Assembly (NCBI RefSeq): GCF_014649655.1
Contig: NZ_BMTL01000028.1
Coordinates: 1 to 64,000 of the forward strand
Source: Streptomyces humidus
Lineage (GTDB): Bacteria; Actinomycetota; Actinomycetes; Streptomycetales; Streptomycetaceae
Length of the DNA: 64,000 nucleotides
Reading direction: 5' to 3'
This document shows positions 52,005 to 60,197 of this stretch, one piece after another (the first letter of the stretch is position 1; every line of letters starts with the position of its first letter). The translations under genes were made by a program, and so were the position numbers. Below the pieces are notes generated by a model, which worked only from the letters and a program-made list of their open reading frames with translations, was not told the origin of the DNA and ran no database searches.

Positions 52005-53339
52005 TCACGTTCGCTCCAGAATCGCGGTGACGCCCTGTCCGCCCGCCGCGCAGATCGAGATCAGTCCGCGTGCGGGGCCGCCCTGTTCGGCGAGGAGCTT
52101 GGCGAGCGTCGCCGTGATGCGGGCTCCGGTGGCCGCGAAGGGATGGCCGGTGGCGAGGGAGGAGCCGGCCACGTTCAGCTTGTCCCGGTCCACCGGGGCC
52201 AGACCCTGCTTCTCCCAGGCCGCGAGAGTGGCCAGCACCTGGGAGGCGAACGCCTCGTGCACCTCGACCAGGTCGAAGTCCTCGATGCCCAGGCCGGCTC
52301 GCGCCAGCATGCGCGGGACCGCGTACGCGGGGGCCATCAGCAGGCCGTCCTCACCCCCGGCCGCATCGCCGCGCACGAAGTCCACGGCCGCCGTCTCGTA
52401 CGCGGTCAGGTAAGCGAGCGGCTCCAGACCGCGCGCCTCGGCCCACTCCTCCGAGGCGAGCAGGACGACCGCCGAACCGTCCGTCAGCGGGGTCGAGTTG
52501 CCCGCCGTCATGGTCGGCTCGGGCCCGTCGGTCCCGAACACCGGCTTCAGGCGTGCCAGTTGCTCGACGGTCGAGCCGGGGCGCAGGTTCTGGTCGCGGG
52601 TCAGGTCGCGGAACGGGACCACCAGGTCGCCGAAGAACCCGCGCTCGTACGCGGCGGCGAGCCGCTGGTGGCTGGCAGCCGCCAGTTCGTCCTGGGCCTC
52701 GCGCCCGACGCCCCAGGCGCGGGCGGTGACCGCCGCGTGCTCGCCCATGGACAGGCCGGTGCGCGGTTCGGCGTTGCGCGGGATCTCGGGGACCAGGTGG
52801 GAGGGGCGGATCTGCGCGAGCGCCTTGAGGCGGTCCCCGGTGGACTTCGCCCGGCGGGCCTCCAGGAGGATGCGGCGCAGCCGGTCGTTCACGCCGAGGG
52901 GGGCGTCGCTCGCGGTGTCCGCGCCGCCCGCGATCGCGGATTCGGTCTGACCGAGGGCGATCTTGTTGGCGGCGGCTATCACGGCCTGCAGACCGGTGCC
53001 GCAGGCCTGCTGGACGTCGTAGGCGGGGGTGCGGGGGTCGAGCTTCGAGCCGAGGACGGTCTCGCGGGCCAGGTTGAAGTCCCGGCTGTGCTTGAGGACG
53101 GCCCCGGCGACGAACTCGCCCACGACGCCGGGCACGTCGAGCGCGTACCGGTTCACGAGCCCGTTGACGGCCGCCGTCAGCATGTCCTGGTTGGAGGCGG
53201 TGGCGTAAGGGCCGTCGGAGCGGGCGAACGGAATGCGGGAGCCGCCGACGATCGCCACCCGACGGGCGCGCGGGGGTTCCAGGGGGCTCTTGCGGGCCCC
53301 TCTCAGATAGGTCACCTTCGACGGCTCCGAGGTACTCAT
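52005..53339 (-). CDS. Thiolase, acetyl-CoA C-acyltransferase (FadA2/FadI type)
   Basis: This 444-residue enzyme cleaves 3-ketoacyl-CoA (or condenses acetyl-CoA). The nucleophile Cys113 lies in QQACGTGLQAV, the base His in VEVHEAFA near 366, and the second Cys in ICAAGGQG near 434. A 25-residue N-terminal extension precedes the fold. The pair with a divergent high-molecular-weight FabG and a hydratase repeats the mycobacterial fadA2-fabG4-htdX arrangement as I recall it. The ATG at 53339 follows GGAGCAGGTCGAG. Two palindromes cover the divergent promoter. Confidence 0.93.
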   Translation of the reverse strand: MSTSEPSKVTYLRGARKSPLEPPRARRVAIVGGSRIPFARSDGPYATASNQDMLTAAVNGLVNRYALDVPGVVGEFVAGAVLKHSRDFNLARETVLGSKLDPRTPAYDVQQACGTGLQAVIAAANKIALGQTESAIAGGADTASDAPLGVNDRLRRILLEARRAKSTGDRLKALAQIRPSHLVPEIPRNAEPRTGLSMGEHAAVTARAWGVGREAQDELAAASHQRLAAAYERGFFGDLVVPFRDLTRDQNLRPGSTVEQLARLKPVFGTDGPEPTMTAGNSTPLTDGSAVVLLASEEWAEARGLEPLAYLTAYETAAVDFVRGDAAGGEDGLLMAPAYAVPRMLARAGLGIEDFDLVEVHEAFASQVLATLAAWEKQGLAPVDRDKLNVAGSSLATGHPFAATGARITATLAKLLAEQGGPARGLISICAAGGQGVTAILERT

Positions 53340-53369
53340 CTCGACCTGCTCCTCACCCTTGACCTAGAC

Positions 53370-53399
53370 TTACCGCCGGTAACCTTACTCCGGAGTAAG
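53370..53399. promoter_or_regulatory. Twin palindromes in the fadA/fabG divergent promoter
   Basis: TTACCG-C-CGGTAA (53370-53382) and CTTACTCCGGAGTAAG (53384-53399, a perfect 16-bp palindrome) lie side by side with centres about 15 nt apart. They cover the likely promoters of both divergent genes; TTGACC at 53359-53364 may be a -35. This form is typical of TetR-family operators. Confidence 0.7.
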
Positions 53400-53441
53400 T
53401 AAATTTTCCTGTGCGTCAAGCCCGTGGGAGACGAGACGAAC

Positions 53442-54785
53442 ATGGCCGACCGTTATCTGAGCCTCACCGCCACCGCCCCCGGCCGGTTCCTCGCCCGGCG
53501 GCTGGGCCTTCCCCAGCCGGCGGCGCTCAGACGCTGGTCGCCCGAACAGCCCTGCCTCCCCGGCGTCTTGCTTCACCTTACGGCCGGCGAGACCGCCGTC
53601 TGCGACCTCGCGCCGGTCCTCGCCCGCACCGGGCTCCCCCTGGCCGGCCCCGCGCACCCCGGCCCCGCCGCGGACCCGGCGGACCCCGGCGTCGCAGCCG
53701 TCGTCCTCGACGCCACCGGCGTCCATGACGTCGACTCGCTCGCCGAGGTCCACGCGGCCCTGCATCCGGTCGTGCGGTCGGTCGCGGCGAGCGGACGGGT
53801 CGTGGTGCTCGGCTCGCCCCTGGAGGACGGGCCCGACCATCACCGGGCGGCCGCGCAGCAGGCCCTGGAGGGGTTCGTGCGCTCCCTCGGCAAGGAGATC
53901 GGCCGCGGCAGGACGGTGAACCTGCTCAGACTGACCGACGCGGACGCCGCCGAGTCCACCCTGCGCTTCCTCCTCTCCCCCAGGTCCGCGTACGTCAGCG
54001 GTCAGGTGATCACGGTGACGGCCGACGGGTCCGGGGCCCCCGTCGACTGGTCGCTCCCCCTGGCCGGCCGCACCGCGCTCGTCACCGGCGGCGCGCGCGG
54101 CATCGGCGAGGCCGTCGCGCGGACGCTGGCACGCGACGGGGCCCATGTCGTCGTCCTGGACGTGCCGCAGGCCCAGGACGACGCCCGGCGGGTGGCCGGA
54201 GAACTGGGGGGAACCGCGCTCGCCCTCGACATCACCGCCGTCGACGCGGGCGAGCGGATCGCCGCCGAACTCCCCGGCGGACTCGACGTGCTGATCCACA
54301 ACGCGGGCATCACCCGGGACCGACGGCTGGTCAACATGCCCGCCGAGCGCTGGAGTCCGGTGCTGGACGTCAACCTGGCGAGCGTGCTGCGCACGACGGA
54401 CGCCCTGCTCGCCGCGGGGGCCCTGCGCCGGGGCGGGCGGATCGTGGCCACGGCCTCCATCGCCGGACTCGCCGGCAACGCCGGGCAGACGAACTACGGC
54501 GCGAGCAAGGCGGGGATCGCCGGTCTGGTCCGCTCCCTCGCGCCGTGCGCGCTCGCCGAGCACGGCGTCACGGTGAACGCGGTGGCCCCGGGCTTCATCG
54601 AGACGAGGATGACGGCCGCGGTGCCGCTGTTCATCCGCGAGGCGGGCCGCCGGATGAACTCCCTCGCTCAGGGCGGCCTGCCCGTCGACGTGGCCGAGAC
54701 GACCGCGTGGCTCGCGCACCCCGCGTCCGGCGCGGTGAACGGACAGGTCGTGCGGGTGTGCGGCCAGAGCCTGCTGGGGGCGTGA
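53442..54785 (+). CDS. fabG: High-molecular-weight 3-oxoacyl-ACP/CoA reductase (FabG4 type)
   Basis: This 447-residue protein has two Rossmann domains. The N-terminal one (1 to about 200) is flavodoxin-like and has lost the glycine motif. The C-terminal one is a full SDR: TGGARGIG (215-222), Asn311, Ser339, Tyr352 and Lys356. This length and layout match mycobacterial FabG4, a NADH-using reductase of long 3-ketoacyl-CoA. The ATG at 53442 follows GGGAGACGAG; an earlier start at 53424 would add 6 residues. The stop overlaps the next ATG (TGATG), so hydratase translation is coupled. Confidence 0.93.
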   Translation: MADRYLSLTATAPGRFLARRLGLPQPAALRRWSPEQPCLPGVLLHLTAGETAVCDLAPVLARTGLPLAGPAHPGPAADPADPGVAAVVLDATGVHDVDSLAEVHAALHPVVRSVAASGRVVVLGSPLEDGPDHHRAAAQQALEGFVRSLGKEIGRGRTVNLLRLTDADAAESTLRFLLSPRSAYVSGQVITVTADGSGAPVDWSLPLAGRTALVTGGARGIGEAVARTLARDGAHVVVLDVPQAQDDARRVAGELGGTALALDITAVDAGERIAAELPGGLDVLIHNAGITRDRRLVNMPAERWSPVLDVNLASVLRTTDALLAAGALRRGGRIVATASIAGLAGNAGQTNYGASKAGIAGLVRSLAPCALAEHGVTVNAVAPGFIETRMTAAVPLFIREAGRRMNSLAQGGLPVDVAETTAWLAHPASGAVNGQVVRVCGQSLLGA

Positions 54786-55999
54786 TGACCACACCGGACC
54801 CGCCCACACCGCCGAAGCAGACCCCGGACCCGGCCCCGGACCCGAACCCGAACCCGAACCCGAACCCGCCGCAGCCGACGCCCGCCCCGGCCCCACCGAC
54901 CCCGGCCCCGTCGGAAGCCGCCGCGCCTAAGCCGTCGGAGCCCGCCGCGCCGAAGCCGTCGGAGCCGCCCCGGTCGGAGCCCGCTCCCTCAGGGGCTGCC
55001 TCGCCGGTCCCCCGGGCGCTCTCGACGCCCGGCATCGCTGCGACGCCGCCCGCTCCGTCCTCCCCCCGGCGGACGGTCCTGACCTCGTCTCCGGCCCTCG
55101 GCCCGCTGCTCGCCCTCGGGGCGCTGCGCTCCCCCCTCAAGCGGCCCCGGCCCGGCCTCGCCCTTCCCGGCGCGGGCGACCGTCTCGTCCTGCCCGGCCT
55201 GCGCGTGGACCTGGCCCGGCTCGCCGCCTACGAGCGGGTCTGCGCCTTCCCGACCGGCGAGGACGCGCTGCCGCTCACCTATCCCCATGTCCTGGGCTTC
55301 CCGATGGCCATGCGCATCATGGGCGGCCGGGACTTCCCCCTCCCGCTGCTCGGCCTCGTCCACACCTCGATCGAGATCACCCGCCGCACGGCGCTCGCGG
55401 CCACCGGGACCTACGAACTCACCGTGTACGTGGACCGGTTGGCGGCGCACCGCAAGGGGACGGAGGCGGTCGTCGTCACGGAGCTGAGAGCCTGCCCGGA
55501 GCACGGCACGGGTGACGGGCCCGACGCCGACGACGAGCCGGCGTGGACGTCCACGAGCACCTACCTGGCCCGCCACCGCACCGGGCCCGCCCCCGCCGAC
55601 GACCGGCCGGCGGACACCACACGCCCGTCGGAGCCCGGTCCGCTTCCCGGGCTCGACGAGTGGCGGCTCGCCGGTGACGTGGGACGGCGTTACGGCTCGG
55701 CGTCCGGCGACCGCAACCCGATCCACCTGCACGCGCTCACCGCCCGCCTCTTCGGCTTCCCCCGGGCCATCGCCCACGGCATGTGGACCGTGGCCCGCTG
55801 CCTCGCCGCCCACAGGACGCCCCCGGCGGTGCGCGTGCGCGCGGAGTTCCGGGCCCCGGTGCTGCTGCCGGGCACGGTCGTCCACGCGGCGGACGCCGGC
55901 CGCTTCGAGCTGCGCGGAACGGGAGAGACGGGACGGGTCCACGTGAGCGGCCGGGTGGAGCCGCTCGGCGACGCCGCCACCGGGTCCCGCCCCGTCTAG
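54785..55999 (+). CDS. MaoC-type double-hotdog acyl dehydratase/hydratase
   Basis: This 404-residue enzyme likely hydrates enoyl-thioesters, as HtdX does. About 90 N-terminal residues are Pro/Ala/Ser-rich and disordered. The first hotdog domain is diverged; the second has the hydratase motif DVGRRYGSASGDRNPIHLH followed by FGFPRAIAHGMWT, with catalytic Asp and His. The ATG at 54785 overlaps the fabG stop. It forms an operon with fabG, and a long stem terminator follows. Confidence 0.9.
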   Translation: MTTPDPPTPPKQTPDPAPDPNPNPNPNPPQPTPAPAPPTPAPSEAAAPKPSEPAAPKPSEPPRSEPAPSGAASPVPRALSTPGIAATPPAPSSPRRTVLTSSPALGPLLALGALRSPLKRPRPGLALPGAGDRLVLPGLRVDLARLAAYERVCAFPTGEDALPLTYPHVLGFPMAMRIMGGRDFPLPLLGLVHTSIEITRRTALAATGTYELTVYVDRLAAHRKGTEAVVVTELRACPEHGTGDGPDADDEPAWTSTSTYLARHRTGPAPADDRPADTTRPSEPGPLPGLDEWRLAGDVGRRYGSASGDRNPIHLHALTARLFGFPRAIAHGMWTVARCLAAHRTPPAVRVRAEFRAPVLLPGTVVHAADAGRFELRGTGETGRVHVSGRVEPLGDAATGSRPV

Positions 56000-56064
56000 G
56001 GCCCGCCCGGGACCCGCCCCGGCCTCACCTCCGTCCCGTCCCCGCTGTCCCCCCCCCGTCCCCG

Positions 56065-56110
56065 TCCCGCACACCGTCCCCGTCCAGGTCCTCGGGGGCG
56101 GTGTGCGGGA
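56065..56110. terminator. 18-bp hairpin between the convergent hydratase and tetR genes
   Basis: TCCCGCACACCGTCCCCG (56065-56082) pairs with CGGGGGCGGTGTGCGGGA (56093-56110) with one G-T wobble around a 10-nt loop. It lies 65 nt after the hydratase stop and 12 nt after the tetR stop, so it can end both transcripts. Confidence 0.8.
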
Positions 56111-56121
56111 GGCGGTCCCGC

Positions 56122-56802
56122 TCAGTCCGGCGGTGGGGACCAGGGGCGGCCGTTCATCAGGTCGCCGAGGCCCGACCAGGCGAAGTTCATGAGGGTGGCG
56201 GCCGCCTGGCGGGAGGTGACGCCCGCCGTGGCGTTGGCCCAGGCGGCGAGCGACTCGGCGGCGCCCACCAGGGCCTCGGCGAGTCCGGCGACCTCGCGCT
56301 CGGCAAGGTCGGGGGCCGTGGGGGTCCCCCCGCACGAGCGAAGCCGAGGGTGGGGGAGGGCCTCCCGGGCCGCGACCACGATGAGCTGCGTCACGAACGC
56401 GACGATCTCCTCGCGCATCGCCGCGACCTCGGCGGCGAACGGCTCGCCGTGGGTGCGGGCCTGGAGGTGCAGGACGGACCAGGCGTACGGGTGCTGCGCG
56501 GTGTGCGCGAAGAACGCCCGCAGCCCGGCCCAGAGTTGGCGGTCGGCGGGCAGGTCCGTGCGGACGCCGGCCCGGACCGCCTCTACGAGCGACTTGGCCT
56601 CGCGCCGGATGCAGGCGGTGAAGAGGTCTTCCTTGGAGTTCAGGTACAGGTACACCAACGGCTTTGACACGCCCGCGAGTTCGGCGATCTCGTCCATCGA
56701 CGCGGCCATGTACCCGCGGCGGCCGAAGGTCTCCACGGCGGCGTCCAGCATCTGCTGCTCACGGACCGCACGCGGCATCCGCTTGGTCTTCACGGCACCC
56801 AT
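56122..56802 (-). CDS. TetR-family transcriptional regulator
   Basis: This 226-residue repressor has an N-terminal helix-turn-helix (about 15-60): MLDAAVETFGRRGYMAASMDEIAELAGVSKPLVYLYLNSKEDLF split over the usual TetR pattern. The C-terminal domain would bind an effector such as acyl-CoA. It is convergent with the fabG-hydratase operon and the only regulator in the fatty-acid cluster, so it probably binds the palindromes there. About 14 residues (HPRLRSCGGTPT region, near 160-173) are encoded by a Streptomyces-type interspersed repeat. The ATG at 56802 has no ribosome site; TACGCT 8 nt before it suggests a leaderless mRNA. Confidence 0.9.
   Translation of the reverse strand: MGAVKTKRMPRAVREQQMLDAAVETFGRRGYMAASMDEIAELAGVSKPLVYLYLNSKEDLFTACIRREAKSLVEAVRAGVRTDLPADRQLWAGLRAFFAHTAQHPYAWSVLHLQARTHGEPFAAEVAAMREEIVAFVTQLIVVAAREALPHPRLRSCGGTPTAPDLAEREVAGLAEALVGAAESLAAWANATAGVTSRQAAATLMNFAWSGLGDLMNGRPWSPPPD
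56320..56358. repeat. Interspersed palindromic repeat inside the tetR gene
   Basis: The segment GGGGGTCCCCCCGC, then ACGAGCGAAGCCGAGGG, then TGGGGGAG matches a repeat I know from many Streptomyces intergenic regions (GGGGGTCCCCC then GCTCGAGCGAAGCCGAG then GTGGGGGAG). Here it sits in frame within a coding region and does not stop translation. Confidence 0.65.
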
Positions 56803-56875
56803 GGGCACAGCGTAACCAGGCACGGCGAACCCGGCCCCCGCCTCGACGGGAGCCGAAGGGCCGGGGCCGCGGGCG

Positions 56876-57274
56876 CTACGGCCGCACTTCGGTGTTCTGG
56901 CAGGCGTGCAGCAGCCACCGCCCGTCGTCCTGCCTGGTCATGACGTAGAGCGGGGTGCCCTCCGTGTCGCCCGCCGCCGAGCGGTAGGCCTGGCGGACCT
57001 TGACGGCGGCCACGTCGGGCCGCAGGAACCGGGTGTGCACCGCCTCGTAGGTGACCTCGCCGTCCCAGGTCGCGCCGGGCAGTACGGCGCGGGTGAACTC
57101 GGCGATCGCGTCGAGGCCGACGAGCACCTTGCCGTGGGCGGTGGTCCACAGAGCGTCGGGGTGGAACAGCGCGAGGAAGCCCTCCACGTCCCTGGCGCGC
57201 TGGGTGCGCTCGACGGCGGCCACGACCTCTTCGATTGCTTTGACGTCCGCGATTCGGGTGTCCATGCGGATCAC
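56876..57274 (-). CDS. SnoaL/NTF2-like protein (SgcJ/EcaC type)
   Basis: This 132-residue alpha+beta-barrel protein fits the SgcJ/EcaC/NTF2-like group: EEVVAAVERTQRARDVEGFLALFHPDALWTT and the end DDGRWLLHACQNT. Family members bind small hydrophobic molecules or act in oxidation of natural products; no enzyme residue is certain. Two starts are possible. The GTG at 57274 has GAGG before it; the ATG at 57265 lies where a SoxR-type promoter would start transcription, giving a leaderless mRNA three residues shorter. Directly upstream is a perfect SoxR-like box. Confidence 0.82.
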   Translation of the reverse strand: MIRMDTRIADVKAIEEVVAAVERTQRARDVEGFLALFHPDALWTTAHGKVLVGLDAIAEFTRAVLPGATWDGEVTYEAVHTRFLRPDVAAVKVRQAYRSAAGDTEGTPLYVMTRQDDGRWLLHACQNTEVRP

Positions 57275-57280
57275 CGTGCA

Positions 57281-57300
57281 ACCTCAAGGGCACTTGAGGT
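57281..57300. promoter_or_regulatory. SoxR-type operator ACCTCAAG-N4-CTTGAGGT
   Basis: The 8-bp arms are perfect with a 4-nt spacer. The core CCTCAAG-N4-CTTGAGG is the SoxR box as known from E. coli soxS and actinobacterial targets. On the minus strand it lies between TTGACC and CACGGT (19-nt spacing), the long spacing expected for MerR-family activation. No soxR gene is in the window. Confidence 0.65.
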
Positions 57301-57375
57301 CAAGACCGCGGCGGTGGAGGCCAGGAAGACGGACGGCAGGGGCGGACCCTGGCAGGGGTGCAGCACCAGGCAGTA

Positions 57376-57684
57376 CTAGGAGGTCTGCGCCCGGTCCTGG
57401 GCGGGGGTGGCCGCGTCGACCGCGGCGTCCTCCTGGGACCGGTCGGCGTCCAGGTTGGCCTTCATCCGGTCGACCCGCTCCACGACCGTCGCCGAGGCGC
57501 GGTCGCGCTCCTTGCGCAGCACGACGAAGCTGATCGGGGCGGAGATCACCAGCGAGAGCAGCAGGATCCACATGAGGTTGGAGTCGCCGAGGCCGCGCGG
57601 GACGACACCGGAGTAGACGAGGCCCCAGACGACCACGAAGCAGCCGGCGAAGACACCGAGACGCATCAGTGTGTAGCGGAGCAT
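57376..57684 (-). CDS. DUF4229-type small membrane protein
   Basis: This 102-residue protein has two hydrophobic helices (LGVFAGCFVVVWGLVYSG and LMWILLLSLVISAPISFVVL) followed by a charged cytosolic tail (KERDRASATVVERVDRMKANLDADRS). The pattern fits the DUF4229 family, common beside menaquinone genes in Streptomyces as far as I recall. Function unknown. The ATG at 57684 follows a weak GAGTGG site. Confidence 0.78.
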   Translation of the reverse strand: MLRYTLMRLGVFAGCFVVVWGLVYSGVVPRGLGDSNLMWILLLSLVISAPISFVVLRKERDRASATVVERVDRMKANLDADRSQEDAAVDAATPAQDRAQTS

Positions 57685-57768
57685 GTCAATCCACTCTTCC
57701 GATTCAAAAAGGGGCCGTCGTCCAGTGAAGCACGACCGGACGGCGGTCAGGCATCCGCCCCCGCGGGG

Positions 57769-58293
57769 TCACCGCAGCGGGAGCAGCATGATGACGTCGT
57801 CGCGGTCGTCGCCCGGGGCGACCCGGATGGCTCCGGGGATCCGGCCGACCTCCTTGTAGCCGCAGGAGCCGTAGAAGCGCTCCAGGCCCAGTCCGCCGCG
57901 GCAGGACAGGCGGATCGCGTCGATGCCCTCGAAACCGCGGGCCGCGTCGGCGGCGGCCGCCAGCAGGTCGCGGCCGTAGCCCCGGCCCTGGTGGCGGGGG
58001 TGCACCATCACCGTGTAGAGCCAGACCCAGTGCCTCTGCAGCCGGTGGGTGTTGAAGGAGAAGAAGGCCGCCGCCACGACCTCGCCGGCGTCGTCCTGCC
58101 CGACGAGCAGCCGGTGGCGGCCCTCGGCCATCGCCGCGAGGTGCTTGACCAGCTCCGGCCGGACCGTCTCGCGGTCCACCGGCGCCACGAAGCCGATGGC
58201 TCCACCCGCGTTGGAGGCGTCCGTCCACAGGTCGAGAATGCCGTCGCGCAGGACCGGGCCGACGGCGGGATCGAGCGTGAAAGTAAGGGACAC
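57769..58293 (-). CDS. GNAT-family N-acetyltransferase
   Basis: This 174-residue acetyltransferase has VMVHPRHQGRGYGRDLLAAAADAA as its acetyl-CoA loop and GLERFYGSCGYKEVGRIPGAIR as the C-terminal beta-bulge. Substrate unknown. The GTG at 58293 has no ribosome site; TACCAT lies 7 nt before it, so the mRNA is probably leaderless. The broken udgX-type gene ends 17 nt upstream. Confidence 0.88.
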   Translation of the reverse strand: MSLTFTLDPAVGPVLRDGILDLWTDASNAGGAIGFVAPVDRETVRPELVKHLAAMAEGRHRLLVGQDDAGEVVAAAFFSFNTHRLQRHWVWLYTVMVHPRHQGRGYGRDLLAAAADAARGFEGIDAIRLSCRGGLGLERFYGSCGYKEVGRIPGAIRVAPGDDRDDVIMLLPLR

Positions 58294-58309
58294 ATCGGGA
58301 TGGTAGCCC

Positions 58310-58973
58310 TTACGGAGAGCGCTGCGAAAGGAGTCGTGCCGCTGTTCTCAGATCCCGGACGAAGCCCCGGTAGGCGCCCTCGCGGTCGTCCGCGCGCAGG
58401 ACCGCCGACGGATGGACGGTCGGCACCAGCCGCTGCGGCCGGGCCGTGGATCTCCTCCTCCGGCACCGTGCCCCGCACCTGACCGACCCGGAAGGAGGAC
58501 CCGAGGAGCGCCTTCCCGGCCGTGGCCCCCAGCACCACGATCAGCTTCGGTTCGACGATCGCCTGCTCGGCTGCGAGCCACGGCCCGCAGGCGGCGGCCT
58601 CGCGAAGACCGGGCGCTTTGTGGATCCGGCGCTTGCGGGGCTCGGCCTGTGTGAACTTGAAGCGCTTGACGGCGTTGGTGACGTACGCCTCGCCGGGATC
58701 GATCCCGGCCTCCGCCAGCGCCCGGTCGAGCAGCTTGCCGGCGGGCCCGACGAACGGTTCGCCCTGCCGGTCCTCCTGGTCGCCGGGCTGTTCGCCGACG
58801 AGCATGAGTTCGGCGTCGGCCGGGCCCGCCCCGAACACGGTCTGCGTGGCGTCCCGGTGCAGCGGGCACCCCCGGCAGCGGGCCGCCGCCTCGCGCAGCG
58901 CGGTCAGCCCGCCGTGGCCGGGAACGAACGGTTCGGCGGTGTAGCGGTCCTCGGGGGCCTTCGTGACGGCCAT
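58310..58973 (-). pseudogene. UdgX-type uracil-DNA glycosylase, broken by one-base insertion
   Basis: Reading from the ATG at 58973, the first 177 codons encode a normal family 4/UdgX uracil-DNA glycosylase: CRGCPLHRD (Fe-S cysteines), GEQPGDQEDRQGEPFVGPAG, KRRIHKAPGLREAAACGPWL (KRRIH is the UdgX loop that covalently traps uracil DNA) and VVLGATAGKALLG. After GTVPEEEIHG the frame is lost. The other frame continues with PQRLVPTVHPSAVLRADDREGAYRG, including the catalytic-site VHPS, to a TAA at 58310-58312. One extra G in the run 58441-58443 explains it; the total length is 3n+1. Either a recent mutation or a sequencing error. Without the VHPS segment the product should be inactive. Confidence 0.85.
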
Positions 58974-59033
58974 GGGTCCTTGAGTACCCCGCCCCTCACC
59001 GGCCGAGTCGCGCGAGGGCGGCTCGGCCCGCCT

Positions 59034-60197
59034 TCAGACCCGCATGGGCTGCGGCGCATCACGGCGGGCCGGGTCCGGTCCGTCGTACTCGCGGATGATC
59101 TCGTAGCGCGTGTTGCGCTCCACCGGCCGGAAGCCCGCGTCGCGGATCAGGTCCAGCAGGTCCTCGCGGGTGAGCTTGTTCGGCGTGCCGTAGTTGTCGG
59201 CGTCGTGCGTGATCTTGTACTCGACGACCGAGCCGTCCATGTCGTCCGCGCCGTGCTGGAGCGCGAGCTGTGCGGTCTGGACGCCGTGCATGACCCAGAA
59301 GACCTTCACGTGCGGGACGTTGTCGAAGAGCAGACGCGAGACCGCGAAGGTCTTGAGGGCCTCGGCGCCGGTCGCCATCTGGGTGCGCGCCTGGAGCCGG
59401 TTGCGGACCTTGCCGTCCTTCATGTCCACGAAGTCGTGCTGGTAGCGCAGCGGGATGAAGACCTGGAAGCCGTTGGTCTCGTCCTGCAGCTCGCGCAGCC
59501 GCAGGACGTGGTCGACGCGGTGGCGGGGCTCCTCGATGTGGCCGTAGAGCATGGTGGCCGGGGTCTTCAGCCCCTTCTCGTGCGCCAGGCGGTGGATGCG
59601 GGACCAGTCCTCCCAGTGGGTGCGGTGGTCCACGATGTGCTGACGCACCTCCCAGTCGAAGATCTCCGCGCCGCCGCCGGTCAGCGACTCCAGGCCCGCG
59701 TCGATCAGCTCGTCCAGGATCTCCGAGGCCGTGAGCCCGCTGATGGTCTCGAAGTGGTGGATCTCCGTCGCCGTGAACGCCTTGAGCGAGACGTTCGGCA
59801 GGGCCGCCTTCAGCTCCCGCAGCGAGCGCGGGTAGTAGCGCCACGGCAGGTTGGGGTGCAGGCCGTTGACGATGTGCAGCTCGGTGAGGTTCTCGCCCTC
59901 CATCGCCTTGGCGAGCTTCACCGCCTCCTCGATGCGCATGGTGTACGCGTCCTTCTCCCCCGGCTTGCGCTGGAAGGAGCAGTACGCGCAGGACGCCGTG
60001 CACACGTTCGTCATGTTGAGGTGACGGTTGACGTTGAAGTGCACGACGTCGCCGTTCTTGCGGGTGCGCACCTCGTGCGCGAGTCCGCCCAGCCACGCCA
60101 GGTCGTCCGACTCGTACAGCGCGACGCCGTCCTCACGGGTCAGCCGCTCACCGGTCCTGACCTTCTCCTCCAGCTCGCGCTTGAGCCCGACGTCCAT
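59034..60197 (-). CDS. mqnE: Aminofutalosine synthase
   Basis: This 387-residue radical SAM enzyme joins 3-enolpyruvylbenzoate with the adenosyl radical to give aminofutalosine. The cluster motif is CTASCAYC (Cys66, 70, 73). HIVNGLHPNLPWRYY, AFTATEIHHFETISGLT and GGGAEIFDWEVRQHIV are MqnE signatures that separate it from MqnC. The ATG at 60197 follows AAAGGTG. It is a single gene between the udgX remnant and an Lrp regulator. Confidence 0.96.
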   Translation of the reverse strand: MDVGLKRELEEKVRTGERLTREDGVALYESDDLAWLGGLAHEVRTRKNGDVVHFNVNRHLNMTNVCTASCAYCSFQRKPGEKDAYTMRIEEAVKLAKAMEGENLTELHIVNGLHPNLPWRYYPRSLRELKAALPNVSLKAFTATEIHHFETISGLTASEILDELIDAGLESLTGGGAEIFDWEVRQHIVDHRTHWEDWSRIHRLAHEKGLKTPATMLYGHIEEPRHRVDHVLRLRELQDETNGFQVFIPLRYQHDFVDMKDGKVRNRLQARTQMATGAEALKTFAVSRLLFDNVPHVKVFWVMHGVQTAQLALQHGADDMDGSVVEYKITHDADNYGTPNKLTREDLLDLIRDAGFRPVERNTRYEIIREYDGPDPARRDAPQPMRV

